Assembly (NCBI RefSeq): GCF_003996965.1
Contig: NZ_QWDM01000009.1
Location: 1-64,000 of the forward strand
Direction: 5' to 3'
Origin: Flavobacterium cupreum
GTDB lineage: Bacteria > Bacteroidota > Bacteroidia > Flavobacteriales > Flavobacteriaceae
Length of the DNA stretch: 64,000 bases
Below, piece by piece: positions 17,289-26,235 of this stretch; the stretch's first letter is position 1, and every line of letters starts with the position of its first letter. The translations under genes were made by a program, and so were the position numbers. The notes under the pieces are model-generated. The model was not told the DNA's origin. It made no database searches and saw nothing but the letters and a program-made list of their open reading frames with translations.

Positions 17289-18182
17289 ATGAAAAAGTAT
17301 TTTATCCCACTTATATTTTCCACCTTTTTTTTTCAATTCCTACAAGCCCAGGGTTGCAGCGATGCGGGAATATGCAGTATAGGAACACTACAGGAAAACC
17401 CTGATAAAGCGGCTAAAAATCAAATAGAAGTAAGTACCATTTTAGGTGCGGGGGAATCGGACACACAGTATTTTTCTCCGTCTGTTACGTATACACGAAA
17501 TTTCAATGAAAGGTGGGACGCAGCCGCAAAAATCACTTCTTCTTTTGCAAGCGGGAGTTTTGGCCAACGCGGTTCTATAGGGGATGCCTATTTACTGGTA
17601 AATTATAAACCCGCCAACGGAAAGATTTTTAAATGGAGTTATACCGCAGGTGCCAAAATACCATTTAATCGTGCTAACCTTAAGATCAACAACCATCCTT
17701 TGCCACTGGATTACCAAAGCAGCCTGGGTACTTTTGATTTTTTGACTGCAGCTAATCTTAGTTATAAAAAATTTGACTTAAATGCGGCTCTGCAAATTCC
17801 CGTTTTTAACATCAACGCAAATTCGTACTTTGCAGAATATTCAGGAACAGCTGATTTTCCGACTACGAATTTATTTGAAAGGAAACCCGATATGTTATTT
17901 CGCACGATCTACACCATCACAACCAAAAAAATTACCTTTAAGCCAAATCTTTTATTTATCTATCATCTTGGTGAAGATACTTACGAAAATATTTATGGCA
18001 GGAGGCTGTCTATTGCCGGTTCACAAGGCTTAACTGTTAATGGCAACCTTATTTCTACGTATAATCTCAAAGCAGCAAGTATTGAATTGTCGTTGGCAAC
18101 CCCTTTTGTTGTTCGTGATATCAGGCCTGATGGACTCACGCGGAAATATACTGTGGGAATTAGCTATAAAACAAGATTCTAA
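17289..18182 (+). CDS. outer membrane beta-barrel protein (transporter-like)
   Basis: The ATG at 17289 is chosen because it puts the signal peptide (KKYFIPLIFSTFFFQFLQAQ) at the N-terminus; the longer frame adds ten non-signal residues. The 297-residue protein alternates aromatic and polar residues throughout and ends in VGISYKTRF, a typical barrel C-terminus. A CSDAGICSIG segment directly after the signal holds two Cys. It resembles the small porin-like proteins of Bacteroidota. It is coupled with the DM13 lipoprotein. Confidence 0.75.
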   Translation: MKKYFIPLIFSTFFFQFLQAQGCSDAGICSIGTLQENPDKAAKNQIEVSTILGAGESDTQYFSPSVTYTRNFNERWDAAAKITSSFASGSFGQRGSIGDAYLLVNYKPANGKIFKWSYTAGAKIPFNRANLKINNHPLPLDYQSSLGTFDFLTAANLSYKKFDLNAALQIPVFNINANSYFAEYSGTADFPTTNLFERKPDMLFRTIYTITTKKITFKPNLLFIYHLGEDTYENIYGRRLSIAGSQGLTVNGNLISTYNLKAASIELSLATPFVVRDIRPDGLTRKYTVGISYKTRF

Positions 18183-18380
18183 ATTTTGAAAGAAGGAAAT
18201 TATTGGTCTCATTTATACAGTCAGAGCCATTAAATATTTTCGAATTCTTCTTATGAGCCAATATAAAGCTCTTTGGGCTTGTTTGGATTTCTGGAATTTA
18301 GAATTTTCACTCTGCCCCCGAATTAAAAATAAATAAGCCCTAAAAGAGATTTCAATCAAAATCTCTTTTACTTTTGCCCG

Positions 18381-19076
18381 ATGTTAGAAATTCTTTACCA
18401 GGACGAATATATTATTGCCATTAATAAACCAAGCGGACTGCTGGTTCACAAATCATTTTATGCGCGCGACGCAAAAGTGTATGCTATTCAGGAATTGAGG
18501 AATCAAATAGGGCAACACGTTTATCCTGTTCATCGGTTAGACCGAAAAACATCCGGTGTCTTGTTATTTGCGCTGGATACAGCTGTTTTGAAAATTATGA
18601 ATGATCGTTTTGCCACACGCGAAGTCGAAAAAAAGTATTTAGCAATCTTGCGTGGCTGGTCACCCAAAGAACTGACGATAGATTATGATTTAACCAATGA
18701 TGATGACATTACACAAAATGCCATAACCTACTTTCATCGTTTACAAAATGCCGAAGTGGATTTAGAATTTAACAATAAACCAACGTCACGATATTGTCTG
18801 GTAGAAGCGATTCCCGAAACCGGACGTATGCATCAGTTACGAAAACATTTCAAACATATTTTTCATCCCATTTTAGGAAGCCGCCCACACGGTTGTAACA
18901 AACAAAATAAATTATGGCTGGAAAATTTTGAGCTGAAAGGAATGATGCTTCATGCCCATCAGTTAATTTTTAATCATCCCATACACAATCAAAAACTCAT
19001 CCTGAATGCAAAGATTAATGAGGAGTTTAGTAAAGTCGGTACCATTCTTAACCTGGATCTGAGTAAGTATCAATAA
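18381..19076 (+). CDS. truC: tRNA pseudouridine synthase C (RluA family)
   Basis: The 231-residue protein has the RluA-family catalytic motif HRLDRKTSGVLLF, with Asp54 as the nucleophile. It also has the TruC-specific layout: MLEILYQDE start, NQIGQHVYPVHRLD, and PETGRMHQLRKHFKHIFHPI with a following HG. E. coli TruC modifies U65 of tRNA(Ile) and tRNA(Asp), and the similarity is strong across the whole length. A hairpin with AAAAGAGATTT arms (18342-18369) and a TACTTTTG element (18369-18376) lie directly before the start, giving almost no leader. Confidence 0.92.
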   Translation: MLEILYQDEYIIAINKPSGLLVHKSFYARDAKVYAIQELRNQIGQHVYPVHRLDRKTSGVLLFALDTAVLKIMNDRFATREVEKKYLAILRGWSPKELTIDYDLTNDDDITQNAITYFHRLQNAEVDLEFNNKPTSRYCLVEAIPETGRMHQLRKHFKHIFHPILGSRPHGCNKQNKLWLENFELKGMMLHAHQLIFNHPIHNQKLILNAKINEEFSKVGTILNLDLSKYQ

Positions 19077-19503
19077 AATATACTTAACAAAACAGCACAA
19101 CCAATATTGTCCTTCATTTTCTATTACTGCAGTGTGCATACAAGGCAGACCTACGATATTACAATAACGCAGCACATTAGTAGCGTTTATGAAATCAGCC
19201 TTCTGGCTGTTTTTTTTAGTGCTATTCTCAAAAAGTACTTCTCTCCTGCTCTAACCGATTTCTAATGATTACGTTGACCAAATTATGTAAGCAAATGTCA
19301 ATATAACGTTGTGCTTTTGCAAAAAACCCGTTAGCACGGCGGCTTCTGCTCTTGTTTATTGCCAACATACCTCTTCTCTTATAAGTTTTATTAAAAAAAA
19401 TAGTGTTAATCATACAACTCTTAGTCTGAATTGTATAATGTTTAAGTACCATTAGACATCACCTTTACTGCATCAAATAATCTAATTCTTAAACAAAATA
19501 CAA
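19077..19503. other. 427-base intergenic stretch with a decayed gene end
   Basis: Bases 19090-19175 hold a minus-strand remnant described separately. The remainder (19176-19503) shows no motif, RNA gene or convincing reading frame. Confidence 0.4.
19090..19175 (-). pseudogene. remnant of a DUF1826-like gene 3' end
   Basis: The minus-strand translation GLPCMHTAVIENEGQYW matches the C-terminus of the protein at 23262-23960 (VLPCIHRAPVENEGEYR). The DNA agrees at about 40 of 51 positions between 19097 and 19147. Upstream of it no further homology is visible, so only the last ~20 codons of a lost homologue remain. Confidence 0.6.
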
Positions 19504-20961
19504 ATGAAAATTAAAATTTTAATAGTAGCATTTGCTATAGTATGTTTCGCATTTATTACCGGATGCGAAAATGATGATTTCGAAGCAGTCGAAGGAGTCT
19601 GTCCTGTAGTCGAATCTACCACTCCACTGAGTAATGCCATCAACGTTCCGTTGGAACAGGTTATTACCGTAACATTTAACGAAGAAATGGACCCGGCTTC
19701 TATTACTTCAACTTCGTTTACTGTGACCGGAACGACTCCTCTTGCAGGAACGGTCACCTACTCCGGAAGAACAGCGTCTTTCAAACCGGCAGTTTTACTT
19801 GCAGAGAATACCAGTTATACGGCCAGAATTACAACAAAGGCCAAAGACGTCATGGGTAATTTTTTACAGGCTGAATATGTATGGGTATTTTCGACAGGTA
19901 CACTATTAAGACCTGCCGTAACGGCCACAGATCCTTTAAATAATGCTGTGAATGTTGCTTTAAATCAAACGGTAACGGCTGACTTTAGTATTCTCATGGA
20001 TGCTGCTTCTATCAATGCCACTACCTTTACGCTTAAACAGGGTGCTGCAACAATTGCGGGTACGGTTTCGTACTCCGGCACTACGGCTTCGTTTAAACCA
20101 ACCAATTCACTTGTATTAGGAAAAATTTACACCGCCACGATTACAACCGGGGCAAAAAGTGCTGCCGGGACTTCATTGGCTGCTGACTATGTGTGGAACT
20201 TTACAACCATGCTCCTGCCTCCTGCACCTTTAGTTATAGATCTTGGTTCTGCTGCTATGTTTGGCGCTTTTGGTGGTAACGCCGGAATTACAAATCAGGG
20301 ATTAAATACTGTAATCAACAACGGAAGCCTGGGTACAACCGCCGCTTCAACCCTGATTACAGGATTTCATGATGGGCTTGTGGTGTATACCGAAACGCCT
20401 CTAAATGTCGGGAATGTTACGGGTGATATCTTTTCGGCACCTCCGGTTCCGGGAACAGCTACCTCCTTAGCAATTGCACAAAAAGGATTATTAGATGCAA
20501 ATGCGGCTTACTTAAGTATTTCGCCGGCTGCAAAACCGGGTGGTTCAGATCCGAATGCGGGAGAATTAGGCGGATTGACTTTAGCTCCGGGGGTGTATAA
20601 ATCAGCAAGTGGTACTTTTAAAATCAGCAACGGAGATCTGACGCTTGATGCACAAGGCGACCCTAATGCGACCTGGATTTTCCAGACTGCTTCCGGACTT
20701 ACGGTTGGAATTGCAGGACCGACAGGTGCAAAAAGTGTCATAATGAAAAATGGTGCTTTGCCTAAAAACGTTTTTTGGTATGTAGGTAGTGCAGCAACGA
20801 TCAACAGTGCCGGCGGCGGAACGATGGTAGGGACTATTATCGCCAATTCAGGTGTTACTTTTTCGACTGCAGGAAATGCAAATCAAACCGTATTAAACGG
20901 AAGAGCCATATCTCTGGTCGCTTCTGTTACGATGGTCAATACGACTGTTAACGTCCCATAA
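19504..20961 (+). CDS. ice-binding family (DUF3494) lipoprotein with two SbsA/Big_5 Ig-like domains
   Basis: The 485-residue protein has a lipoprotein signal (FITGCEND) and then two Ig-like Big_5 domains of about 100 residues each. Each has the N-A-x-N-V-x-L-x-Q-x-I/V-T sequence (PLSNAINVPLEQVITVTFNE; DPLNNAVNVALNQTVTADFS). From about residue 240 it carries a DUF3494 ice-binding domain: GSAAMFGAFGGNAGITNQG, PGVYKSASGTFKISNGDL, and TVGIAGPTGAKSVIMKNG, with WYVGSAATI. DUF3494 folds into a discontinuous beta-solenoid that binds ice, or in some proteins acts as an adhesin. The lipid anchor and Ig spacers would display it on the cell surface. A TTCG-loop terminator follows. Confidence 0.92.
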   Translation: MKIKILIVAFAIVCFAFITGCENDDFEAVEGVCPVVESTTPLSNAINVPLEQVITVTFNEEMDPASITSTSFTVTGTTPLAGTVTYSGRTASFKPAVLLAENTSYTARITTKAKDVMGNFLQAEYVWVFSTGTLLRPAVTATDPLNNAVNVALNQTVTADFSILMDAASINATTFTLKQGAATIAGTVSYSGTTASFKPTNSLVLGKIYTATITTGAKSAAGTSLAADYVWNFTTMLLPPAPLVIDLGSAAMFGAFGGNAGITNQGLNTVINNGSLGTTAASTLITGFHDGLVVYTETPLNVGNVTGDIFSAPPVPGTATSLAIAQKGLLDANAAYLSISPAAKPGGSDPNAGELGGLTLAPGVYKSASGTFKISNGDLTLDAQGDPNATWIFQTASGLTVGIAGPTGAKSVIMKNGALPKNVFWYVGSAATINSAGGGTMVGTIIANSGVTFSTAGNANQTVLNGRAISLVASVTMVNTTVNVP

Positions 20962-20980
20962 ATAAAATGTACTAAATAGT

Positions 20981-21008
20981 ATCCCGTCTTCGGACGGGAT
21001 TTTTTTTT
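20981..21008 (+). terminator. rho-independent terminator with TTCG tetraloop
   Basis: A perfect 8-bp stem ATCCCGTC/GACGGGAT encloses TTCG and is followed by eight T. Confidence 0.92.
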
Positions 21009-21037
21009 CAATAAAAACAATGCCTAAATAAACGCAA

Positions 21038-23059
21038 ATGAAAACTAACATTATTTTTAAATCAAATAGATACAGCAATAAAATGTCAGGTAAAACACTT
21101 TTAAACCGGTTTTTACTTTTGACATTGTTCTCTTTAAGTGCTCACACAACGCTTCAGGCACAGGAAACGTATTATACAAAACCTTCGTGGTACTTTGGTG
21201 TTGCAGGTGCGACCAACTTTAATTTTTACCGTGGTTCAACACATCAGCTGAATTCGAATCTGACCCCTCCGGTTACTTTTCATAATGGCGAAGGTGCCGG
21301 ACTTTATCTGGCTCCCCTGGTTGAATTTTACAAAGCCGATACCATGCTTGGATTCATGTTTCAGGCCGGTTATGACAGTAGAAAAGGGTCTTTCGATCAA
21401 AAAGTGACGCCTTGCAACTGCCCTGCAGATTTATCAACGGGTTTAAGTTATATTACGATCGAGCCAAGCATTCGTTTTGCGCCTTTTAAATCTAACTTCT
21501 ATTTGTATGGAGGGCCGCGTCTGGCTTTCAATTTAGATCAGTCCTTTAAATATTCGCAGGGAACAAATCCTGCTTATCCCGAACAGGAACGCCCGGCTGA
21601 TGTAAGAGGTGATTTTGATGCCGTGCAAAAAACGATTGTTTCGATGCAGGTTGGTGCAGGTTATGATATTCCGTTGTCTTCACAAAATCATAAATCGCAA
21701 TTTATTTTATCTCCCTTTGTGAATTTTCAGCCTTATTTTGGACAACACCCCCGCTCCACAGAGACCTGGAGTGTCACCACTTTAAGAGTGGGTATGGCGC
21801 TTAAGTTCGGACAGGGAAGTGCAATGGAAACTCCTGCAACAGCAGTATCCAAAGTACAGTTTTCTGTAAATGCCCCTAAAAATATTCCGGGAGAACGTAA
21901 TGTGAGAGAGGTATTCCCTTTACGAAATTATGTTTTTTTCGATCTTGAATCGAATAAAATACCGGATCGCTACAAATTATTAAAAAAAGAGGAGGTAAAA
22001 GACTTCAATGAAGATCAGATTGGACTTACAGCCAGTGTAAATCCTTCAGGACGTTCTGCCAGACAAATGGCGGTTTATTATAACGTGATTAATATTCTTG
22101 GTAACCGAATGGTAAAAAATCCTGGCGCAAATGTAAAACTTGTGGGTTCTTCGGAAAAAGGTACAGAAGATGGTACGGCAATGGCCGAATCTATCAAGAC
22201 GTATCTGGTTGCTGTATTTGAAATAAACGCATCCAGGATAACGACAAAAGGGCAAATAAAACCTTCTATCCCATCTGAACAGCCCGGAGCAACAAAAGAA
22301 CTGGTGCTGCTTCGCGAAGGCGACCGCAGGGTTTCTATCGAAAGTAATTCACCTGAATTACTGATGGAATTTCAGGTTGGTCCAGATGCACCCTTAAAGC
22401 CATTAGAGCTTGTTACTGTTCAGGAAGCACCTATTGACAGTTATATTACTATTGACGCGGCCGGTGCAGATAAGGCGTATTCGTCATGGTCTTTGGAAAC
22501 TACAGATCCGGACGGAAAAGTAAAAGCGTTTGGTCCCTACACGAAAGAAAAAGTAAGCATTCCGGGTAAAAGCATTATGGGAACCCGTTCTGAAGGTGAT
22601 TATAAAGTAAAATTGATCGGGAAAACTAAAAACGGAGGTATTGAAGAACAAGTGACAACCAATCATATGGTGCTTTGGACACCCTCTAAAACAGACGAAG
22701 GCCTCAGATACAGCATTCTTTTTGAATTTAATAAATCGAAAGCAATTGCGATGTGTGAGAAATACCTGACCGAGGTTGTTACGCCTAAAATCCCTAAAAA
22801 CGCTGTTGCCATCATTCATGGCCACACGGATATCATTGGTGAGGAGTCTTATAATGTGAATTTATCTTTAGACCGAGCCAATGAAGTGAAAAGCATTATC
22901 GAAAGGGCATTGTCAAATTCCGGCAGAAAAGATGTAAAATTCGAAGTACATGGTTTTGGAGAAGACGAAAGTATGTCTGCTTTTGAAAATAAACTTCCGG
23001 AAGAACGTTTTTACAACCGTACGGTGATCATTGACATTATCCCGGCTTCAAAAATATAA
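21038..23059 (+). CDS. OmpA family outer membrane protein
   Basis: The 673-residue protein begins with a short extension and then a signal region ending TTLQAQ; the ATG at 21083 is an equally possible start. Residues about 40-260 form an outer-membrane barrel-like part. The middle is beta-rich with an AGADKAY segment. The last ~120 residues are an OmpA peptidoglycan-binding domain: FEFNKSKAI, HGHTDIIGEESYNVNLSLDRA, and RFYNRTVIIDI. It would connect outer membrane and cell wall. The ice-binding gene upstream is separated by a terminator, so it is transcribed independently. Confidence 0.85.
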   Translation: MKTNIIFKSNRYSNKMSGKTLLNRFLLLTLFSLSAHTTLQAQETYYTKPSWYFGVAGATNFNFYRGSTHQLNSNLTPPVTFHNGEGAGLYLAPLVEFYKADTMLGFMFQAGYDSRKGSFDQKVTPCNCPADLSTGLSYITIEPSIRFAPFKSNFYLYGGPRLAFNLDQSFKYSQGTNPAYPEQERPADVRGDFDAVQKTIVSMQVGAGYDIPLSSQNHKSQFILSPFVNFQPYFGQHPRSTETWSVTTLRVGMALKFGQGSAMETPATAVSKVQFSVNAPKNIPGERNVREVFPLRNYVFFDLESNKIPDRYKLLKKEEVKDFNEDQIGLTASVNPSGRSARQMAVYYNVINILGNRMVKNPGANVKLVGSSEKGTEDGTAMAESIKTYLVAVFEINASRITTKGQIKPSIPSEQPGATKELVLLREGDRRVSIESNSPELLMEFQVGPDAPLKPLELVTVQEAPIDSYITIDAAGADKAYSSWSLETTDPDGKVKAFGPYTKEKVSIPGKSIMGTRSEGDYKVKLIGKTKNGGIEEQVTTNHMVLWTPSKTDEGLRYSILFEFNKSKAIAMCEKYLTEVVTPKIPKNAVAIIHGHTDIIGEESYNVNLSLDRANEVKSIIERALSNSGRKDVKFEVHGFGEDESMSAFENKLPEERFYNRTVIIDIIPASKI

Positions 23060-23128
23060 GTCATACCTCTTCCTTTTGGATTAAAAAGACAAAGATCGGC
23101 TTTTAAATAGTAAACGAAAGCAATAACA

Positions 23129-23165
23129 AAAAACTCCGGGGTCATCTGACTTTGGAGTTTTTTTT
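23129..23165 (+). terminator. rho-independent terminator after the OmpA-family gene
   Basis: Arms AAAAACTCCGGGGTCA and TGACTTTGGAGTTTTT pair, with three G-U pairs, around a two-base TC turn. A T run follows. Confidence 0.8.
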
Positions 23166-23261
23166 ATTATGCTGTATTTATAGTGTTGGAGCTCTGAATT
23201 TATTACAAATTTTATACTGATTGAAAAGGCTTTCCGATAGTGCTTTGCCCCGGCAATTTCC

Positions 23262-23960
23262 TCAACAAATCAACAACAATCGATATTCCCCCTCATTTTC
23301 TACTGGTGCTCTGTGAATACAAGGCAGCACTTGTTGTTTCGGATGATCTACGGCCAGCCGCCAAAGATTTCCTACCCCTAAATTAACAGGCTCCGCATCT
23401 TCATTTAACTGATAATGCAAATCAAAATAATTCTCCTTCAAAAAGTCGTCGAATCCTTCCGATGGTCCATCATACAGTTCCTGTAACTTTGTCCGGATTT
23501 CCGGAATCAGGATTTTCTGCTCTGCCTGCGAATTCGGAATAATATCACTCGCGGCTCCGTGGTAGGTACATAAAAAAGTATCTGTGGCAACGGGTGAACG
23601 ATCCACATGAAACGAATACACATCGGTCGATATGAAATCAAATTCATCATCACGATCATAACACTTCAGCAAATTAAGAGAAGGCGAAGCGCCAAAATCT
23701 GCTAGTACTTGTAAATCATTTAAAATGAATTCCCTCGCTTTATTTCCCTTTTCGGATAAATTAAGTGCCAGTATATCTTCCCGGTCAACTTCCGTTATAT
23801 TTTCTTTTAAAGATAATTGGGTTACAATCTCGTTAAAATCGCCCTCAGGATTTCTGTACCAGCATAGTGCATTCATTTCTCCTGCGAAATCGGTATGTAC
23901 CAGTTCCGGAAAAGTAGCTACCATTCCAATTTGGCTGCTGTCAGAAAATGTATTGCTCAT
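23262..23960 (-). CDS. DUF1826-like protein
   Basis: The 232-residue soluble protein shows TDFAGEMNALCWYRNPEGDF, KAREFILNDLQVL, TDVYSFHVDRSPVATDTFLC, and a C-terminal PCIHRAPVENEGEYR. This pattern agrees with what I recall of DUF1826 proteins, which in other bacteria are linked to metal or zinc stress, but I could not verify the family. The HVDRSP and CIHR motifs hold His/Cys residues that could bind metal. A decayed homologue of its 3' end lies at 19090-19175. The arsenic operon starts divergently 284 bases away. Confidence 0.6.
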   Translation of the reverse strand: MSNTFSDSSQIGMVATFPELVHTDFAGEMNALCWYRNPEGDFNEIVTQLSLKENITEVDREDILALNLSEKGNKAREFILNDLQVLADFGASPSLNLLKCYDRDDEFDFISTDVYSFHVDRSPVATDTFLCTYHGAASDIIPNSQAEQKILIPEIRTKLQELYDGPSEGFDDFLKENYFDLHYQLNEDAEPVNLGVGNLWRLAVDHPKQQVLPCIHRAPVENEGEYRLLLIC

Positions 23961-24218
23961 CGTGTAGTATTAAAACTGGTTACTGCATTGCAAAATTATG
24001 TAATAGTCCTCAGTTGCGCCATTTTTATGCCATAAACTTTTGGAGGCTGCTCTTTCCTGCCAGAATCCCACCTTATGATGATAATGTAAAGTATTTTACG
24101 ATTTTCCAAAGTTCGACAGTAGTTTCTTTGCCATGGAATCTAGGTCACGCATCCTGCTATTTGACTTAGTATCAAAAAAAGACAATATTTCCACCCGTTT
24201 AATCAAAACTATATCGTA

Positions 24219-24230
24219 ATATTGCAATAT
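24219..24230 (+). promoter_or_regulatory. palindromic candidate operator for ArsR
   Basis: A perfect 12-base palindrome, ATATTGCAATAT, lies 14 bases before the ArsR start codon, inside the region where the promoter must be. ArsR proteins bind dyad sites of this kind upstream of their own operon. Confidence 0.5.
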
Positions 24231-24243
24231 AGAAATAACAACA

Positions 24244-24576
24244 ATGGGAGCAACAAAAACAGATCACTTTACAGACAGCCAGAATGAGCTGGCGGTATTG
24301 GCCAAAGCGTTAGGGCATCCGGCGCGTATTGCTATTATGGAATATTTACTGAAAGTAGATGCGTGCATCTGCGGCGATATTGTAAACGAACTTCCTCTTT
24401 CGCAGCCAACGGTTTCACAGCATCTGAAAGAATTAAAAAATGCCGGATTAATCAAAGGCAACATCGAAGGAAATGCTATCTGTTACTGCATCAATGAACC
24501 CGGACTGGAAAAGATAAAAGGTTTCTTTGAACACATCTCAAATCATCTTGCTAAAAAGCGAAACGAATGCTGTTAA
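24244..24576 (+). CDS. ArsR family metalloregulator of the arsenic operon
   Basis: The 110-residue winged-helix protein has [21 protein letters not shown] as the recognition region. Cys41 and Cys43 (DACICGDIV) lie near the start of the DNA-binding helix, and Cys109/Cys110 end the protein, giving As(III)/metal ligand candidates. It leads a five-gene operon and should repress it until arsenite binds. The GNAT gene begins 10 bases downstream. Confidence 0.92.
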   Translation: MGATKTDHFTDSQNELAVLAKALGHPARIAIMEYLLKVDACICGDIVNELPLSQPTVSQHLKELKNAGLIKGNIEGNAICYCINEPGLEKIKGFFEHISNHLAKKRNECC

Positions 24577-24586
24577 TCTAAGAATT

Positions 24587-25072
24587 ATGGAAATCAGAAA
24601 ACTTTCAGCGGAAGACTGGCCGCAGGTAAAATCAATTTACGAAAAAGGGATAGAGACCGGCAATGCCACTTTTCAAACCAGCGCTCCGTCCTGGACCGAC
24701 TGGGACAATTCACATCTTCAATCCTGCAGAATTGTGATGGAAAATGATGGTAGTGTAATGGGCTGGGCAGCTCTTACCCCTGTTTCTTCACGCTGTGTTT
24801 ATGCCGGAGTTGCAGAAGTGAGTGTGTATGTTGATCCGGAACAGTCCGGAAAAGGAATCGGCCTTACACTTTTAAATGAACTTATCAATCAAAGTGAAAC
24901 AGAGGGCATCTGGACACTTCAGGCCGGAATCTTTCCGGAAAATAAAGCAAGTATCCGGATCCATGAAAAAGCTGGATTCAGAATACTCGGAATAAGGGAA
25001 AAGATTGGAAAACAAAACGGAATCTGGAGAGACACTGCACTTCTGGAAAGAAGAAGCACACGTATCCTGTAA
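24587..25072 (+). CDS. GNAT acetyltransferase (ArsN-like)
   Basis: The ATG at 24587 is chosen because it starts MEIRKLSAEDWPQVKSIYEKGI, the usual N-terminus of phosphinothricin-type GNAT enzymes; the longer frame overlaps ArsR. The 161-residue protein has VYVDPEQSGKGIGLTLLNEL as the acetyl-CoA loop (QSGKGIG) and NKASIRIHEKAGFR near the end. Phosphinothricin-type enzymes found in ars operons can be ArsN, which acetylates arsinothricin. The position inside an ars operon supports that assignment but the substrate is not proven. Confidence 0.82.
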   Translation: MEIRKLSAEDWPQVKSIYEKGIETGNATFQTSAPSWTDWDNSHLQSCRIVMENDGSVMGWAALTPVSSRCVYAGVAEVSVYVDPEQSGKGIGLTLLNELINQSETEGIWTLQAGIFPENKASIRIHEKAGFRILGIREKIGKQNGIWRDTALLERRSTRIL

Positions 25073-25117
25073 TTTTCAGTATAAAATAAAATATAGTTGA
25101 ACTAAATATAAAAAATT

Positions 25118-25591
25118 ATGAAACTTTCAGAAATCAAAGAAATACTAAAAAATGCAGAAGCTGTAAATTTCGAACTGCCAAACGGCAATTTTGTTCCGGA
25201 ATATTTTCACGTAACCGAAGTGGGTTTGATTACGAAAAACTTCATTGATTGCGGGGGAACAGTACGAAAAGAAACTGTTGTAAACTTCCAGCTTTGGGAT
25301 GCCAATGATTACGAACACCGGCTTAAACCCCAGAAGCTGATTCATATTATTGAACTTTCAGAGAAAGTATTGGGTATTGAAGATCACGAAATTGAAGTAG
25401 AGTACCAGGACACTACTATTGGCAAATATGACCTGGATTTTAACGGTAAAAATTTTGTTTTACGCAATAAAAAGACCGCCTGCTTAGCCCAGGAACAATG
25501 CGGAATTCCATCAGATAAACCGAAGGTAAAATTATCACAATTAAATACCGATACTGCCAATTCCTGTACACCAGGCGGCGGATGCTGTTAA
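25118..25591 (+). CDS. DUF6428-like ars-operon protein
   Basis: The 157-residue protein resembles the small DUF6428-type proteins found in Bacteroidota ars operons. It has a KLSEIKEILKNAEAVNFELP start, an FHVTEVG strand and an ELSEKVLGIED segment. The C-terminus is Cys-rich: ACLAQEQC and SCTPGGGCC give five Cys available for metal or As(III). Function is unknown; association with arsenic resistance is by position. Confidence 0.75.
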   Translation: MKLSEIKEILKNAEAVNFELPNGNFVPEYFHVTEVGLITKNFIDCGGTVRKETVVNFQLWDANDYEHRLKPQKLIHIIELSEKVLGIEDHEIEVEYQDTTIGKYDLDFNGKNFVLRNKKTACLAQEQCGIPSDKPKVKLSQLNTDTANSCTPGGGCC

Positions 25592-25618
25592 TTAATAAAC
25601 GTTACACTCTACCACACT

Positions 25619-26233
25619 ATGTTATATCCCGAAATTGATCACACCGTTAGCTCGTTTGACTTCCAACACATTTCGGAAGAGCGAAAAGGTGTTCTGCAGC
25701 CCCTGATCGATTATATCCAAAACAAAGCAGACAATAAAAAACATATCAGACTTAATTTAATCTGCACACACAATTCCAGGAGAAGCCACTTGTCGCAGGT
25801 TTGGGCACAGACTGCTGCTGCGTACTATGGTATAAAAAACGTATCCTGCTATTCAGGAGGAACCGAAGCTACTGCCTTGTTCCCAACAATCGCTGAAACT
25901 TTACAGGATTCAGGATTTAAGGTTAAAACTCTTTCAGAGGGCAGAAATCCGGTTTACTCCATTAAGTTTTCATCGAATGAACCTGCTGTTATTGGTTTTT
26001 CTAAAACTTATGATGATGATTTTAACCCCGAAAGCGAATTTGCCGCAATAATGACCTGTTCACAGGCCGACGGCGGCTGTCCGTTTATAGCAGGTGCCGA
26101 AAAAAGAATCCCGGTTACCTTTGAAGACCCAAAAATTTCTGACGGTACGCCACAGCAAAAACAAATATACAGGGAGCGCAGTCTTCAGATTGGAACCGAA
26201 ATGTTTTATATATTCTCACAAATCAAACAATAA
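25619..26233 (+). CDS. arsenate reductase-like low-molecular-weight phosphatase family protein
   Basis: The 204-residue protein carries the phosphatase loop CTHNSRR (Cys49 to Arg55, the C-x5-R motif) and the downstream sequence [13 protein letters not shown], as in LMW-PTP-fold arsenate reductases. It ends with the [10 protein letters not shown] and [10 protein letters not shown] segments, the latter with two Cys. It should reduce arsenate to arsenite for export by the next gene, which starts 2 bases after its stop. Whether it uses thioredoxin or another reductant is not visible. Confidence 0.85.
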   Translation: MLYPEIDHTVSSFDFQHISEERKGVLQPLIDYIQNKADNKKHIRLNLICTHNSRRSHLSQVWAQTAAAYYGIKNVSCYSGGTEATALFPTIAETLQDSGFKVKTLSEGRNPVYSIKFSSNEPAVIGFSKTYDDDFNPESEFAAIMTCSQADGGCPFIAGAEKRIPVTFEDPKISDGTPQQKQIYRERSLQIGTEMFYIFSQIKQ

Positions 26234-26235
26234 AA

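Noticed and set aside
19228..19452. 74-residue minus-strand open frame between truC and the ice-binding gene
   Set aside because: A basic stretch looked briefly like a transposase scrap, but there are no inverted repeats, no known motif and no match that I can support.
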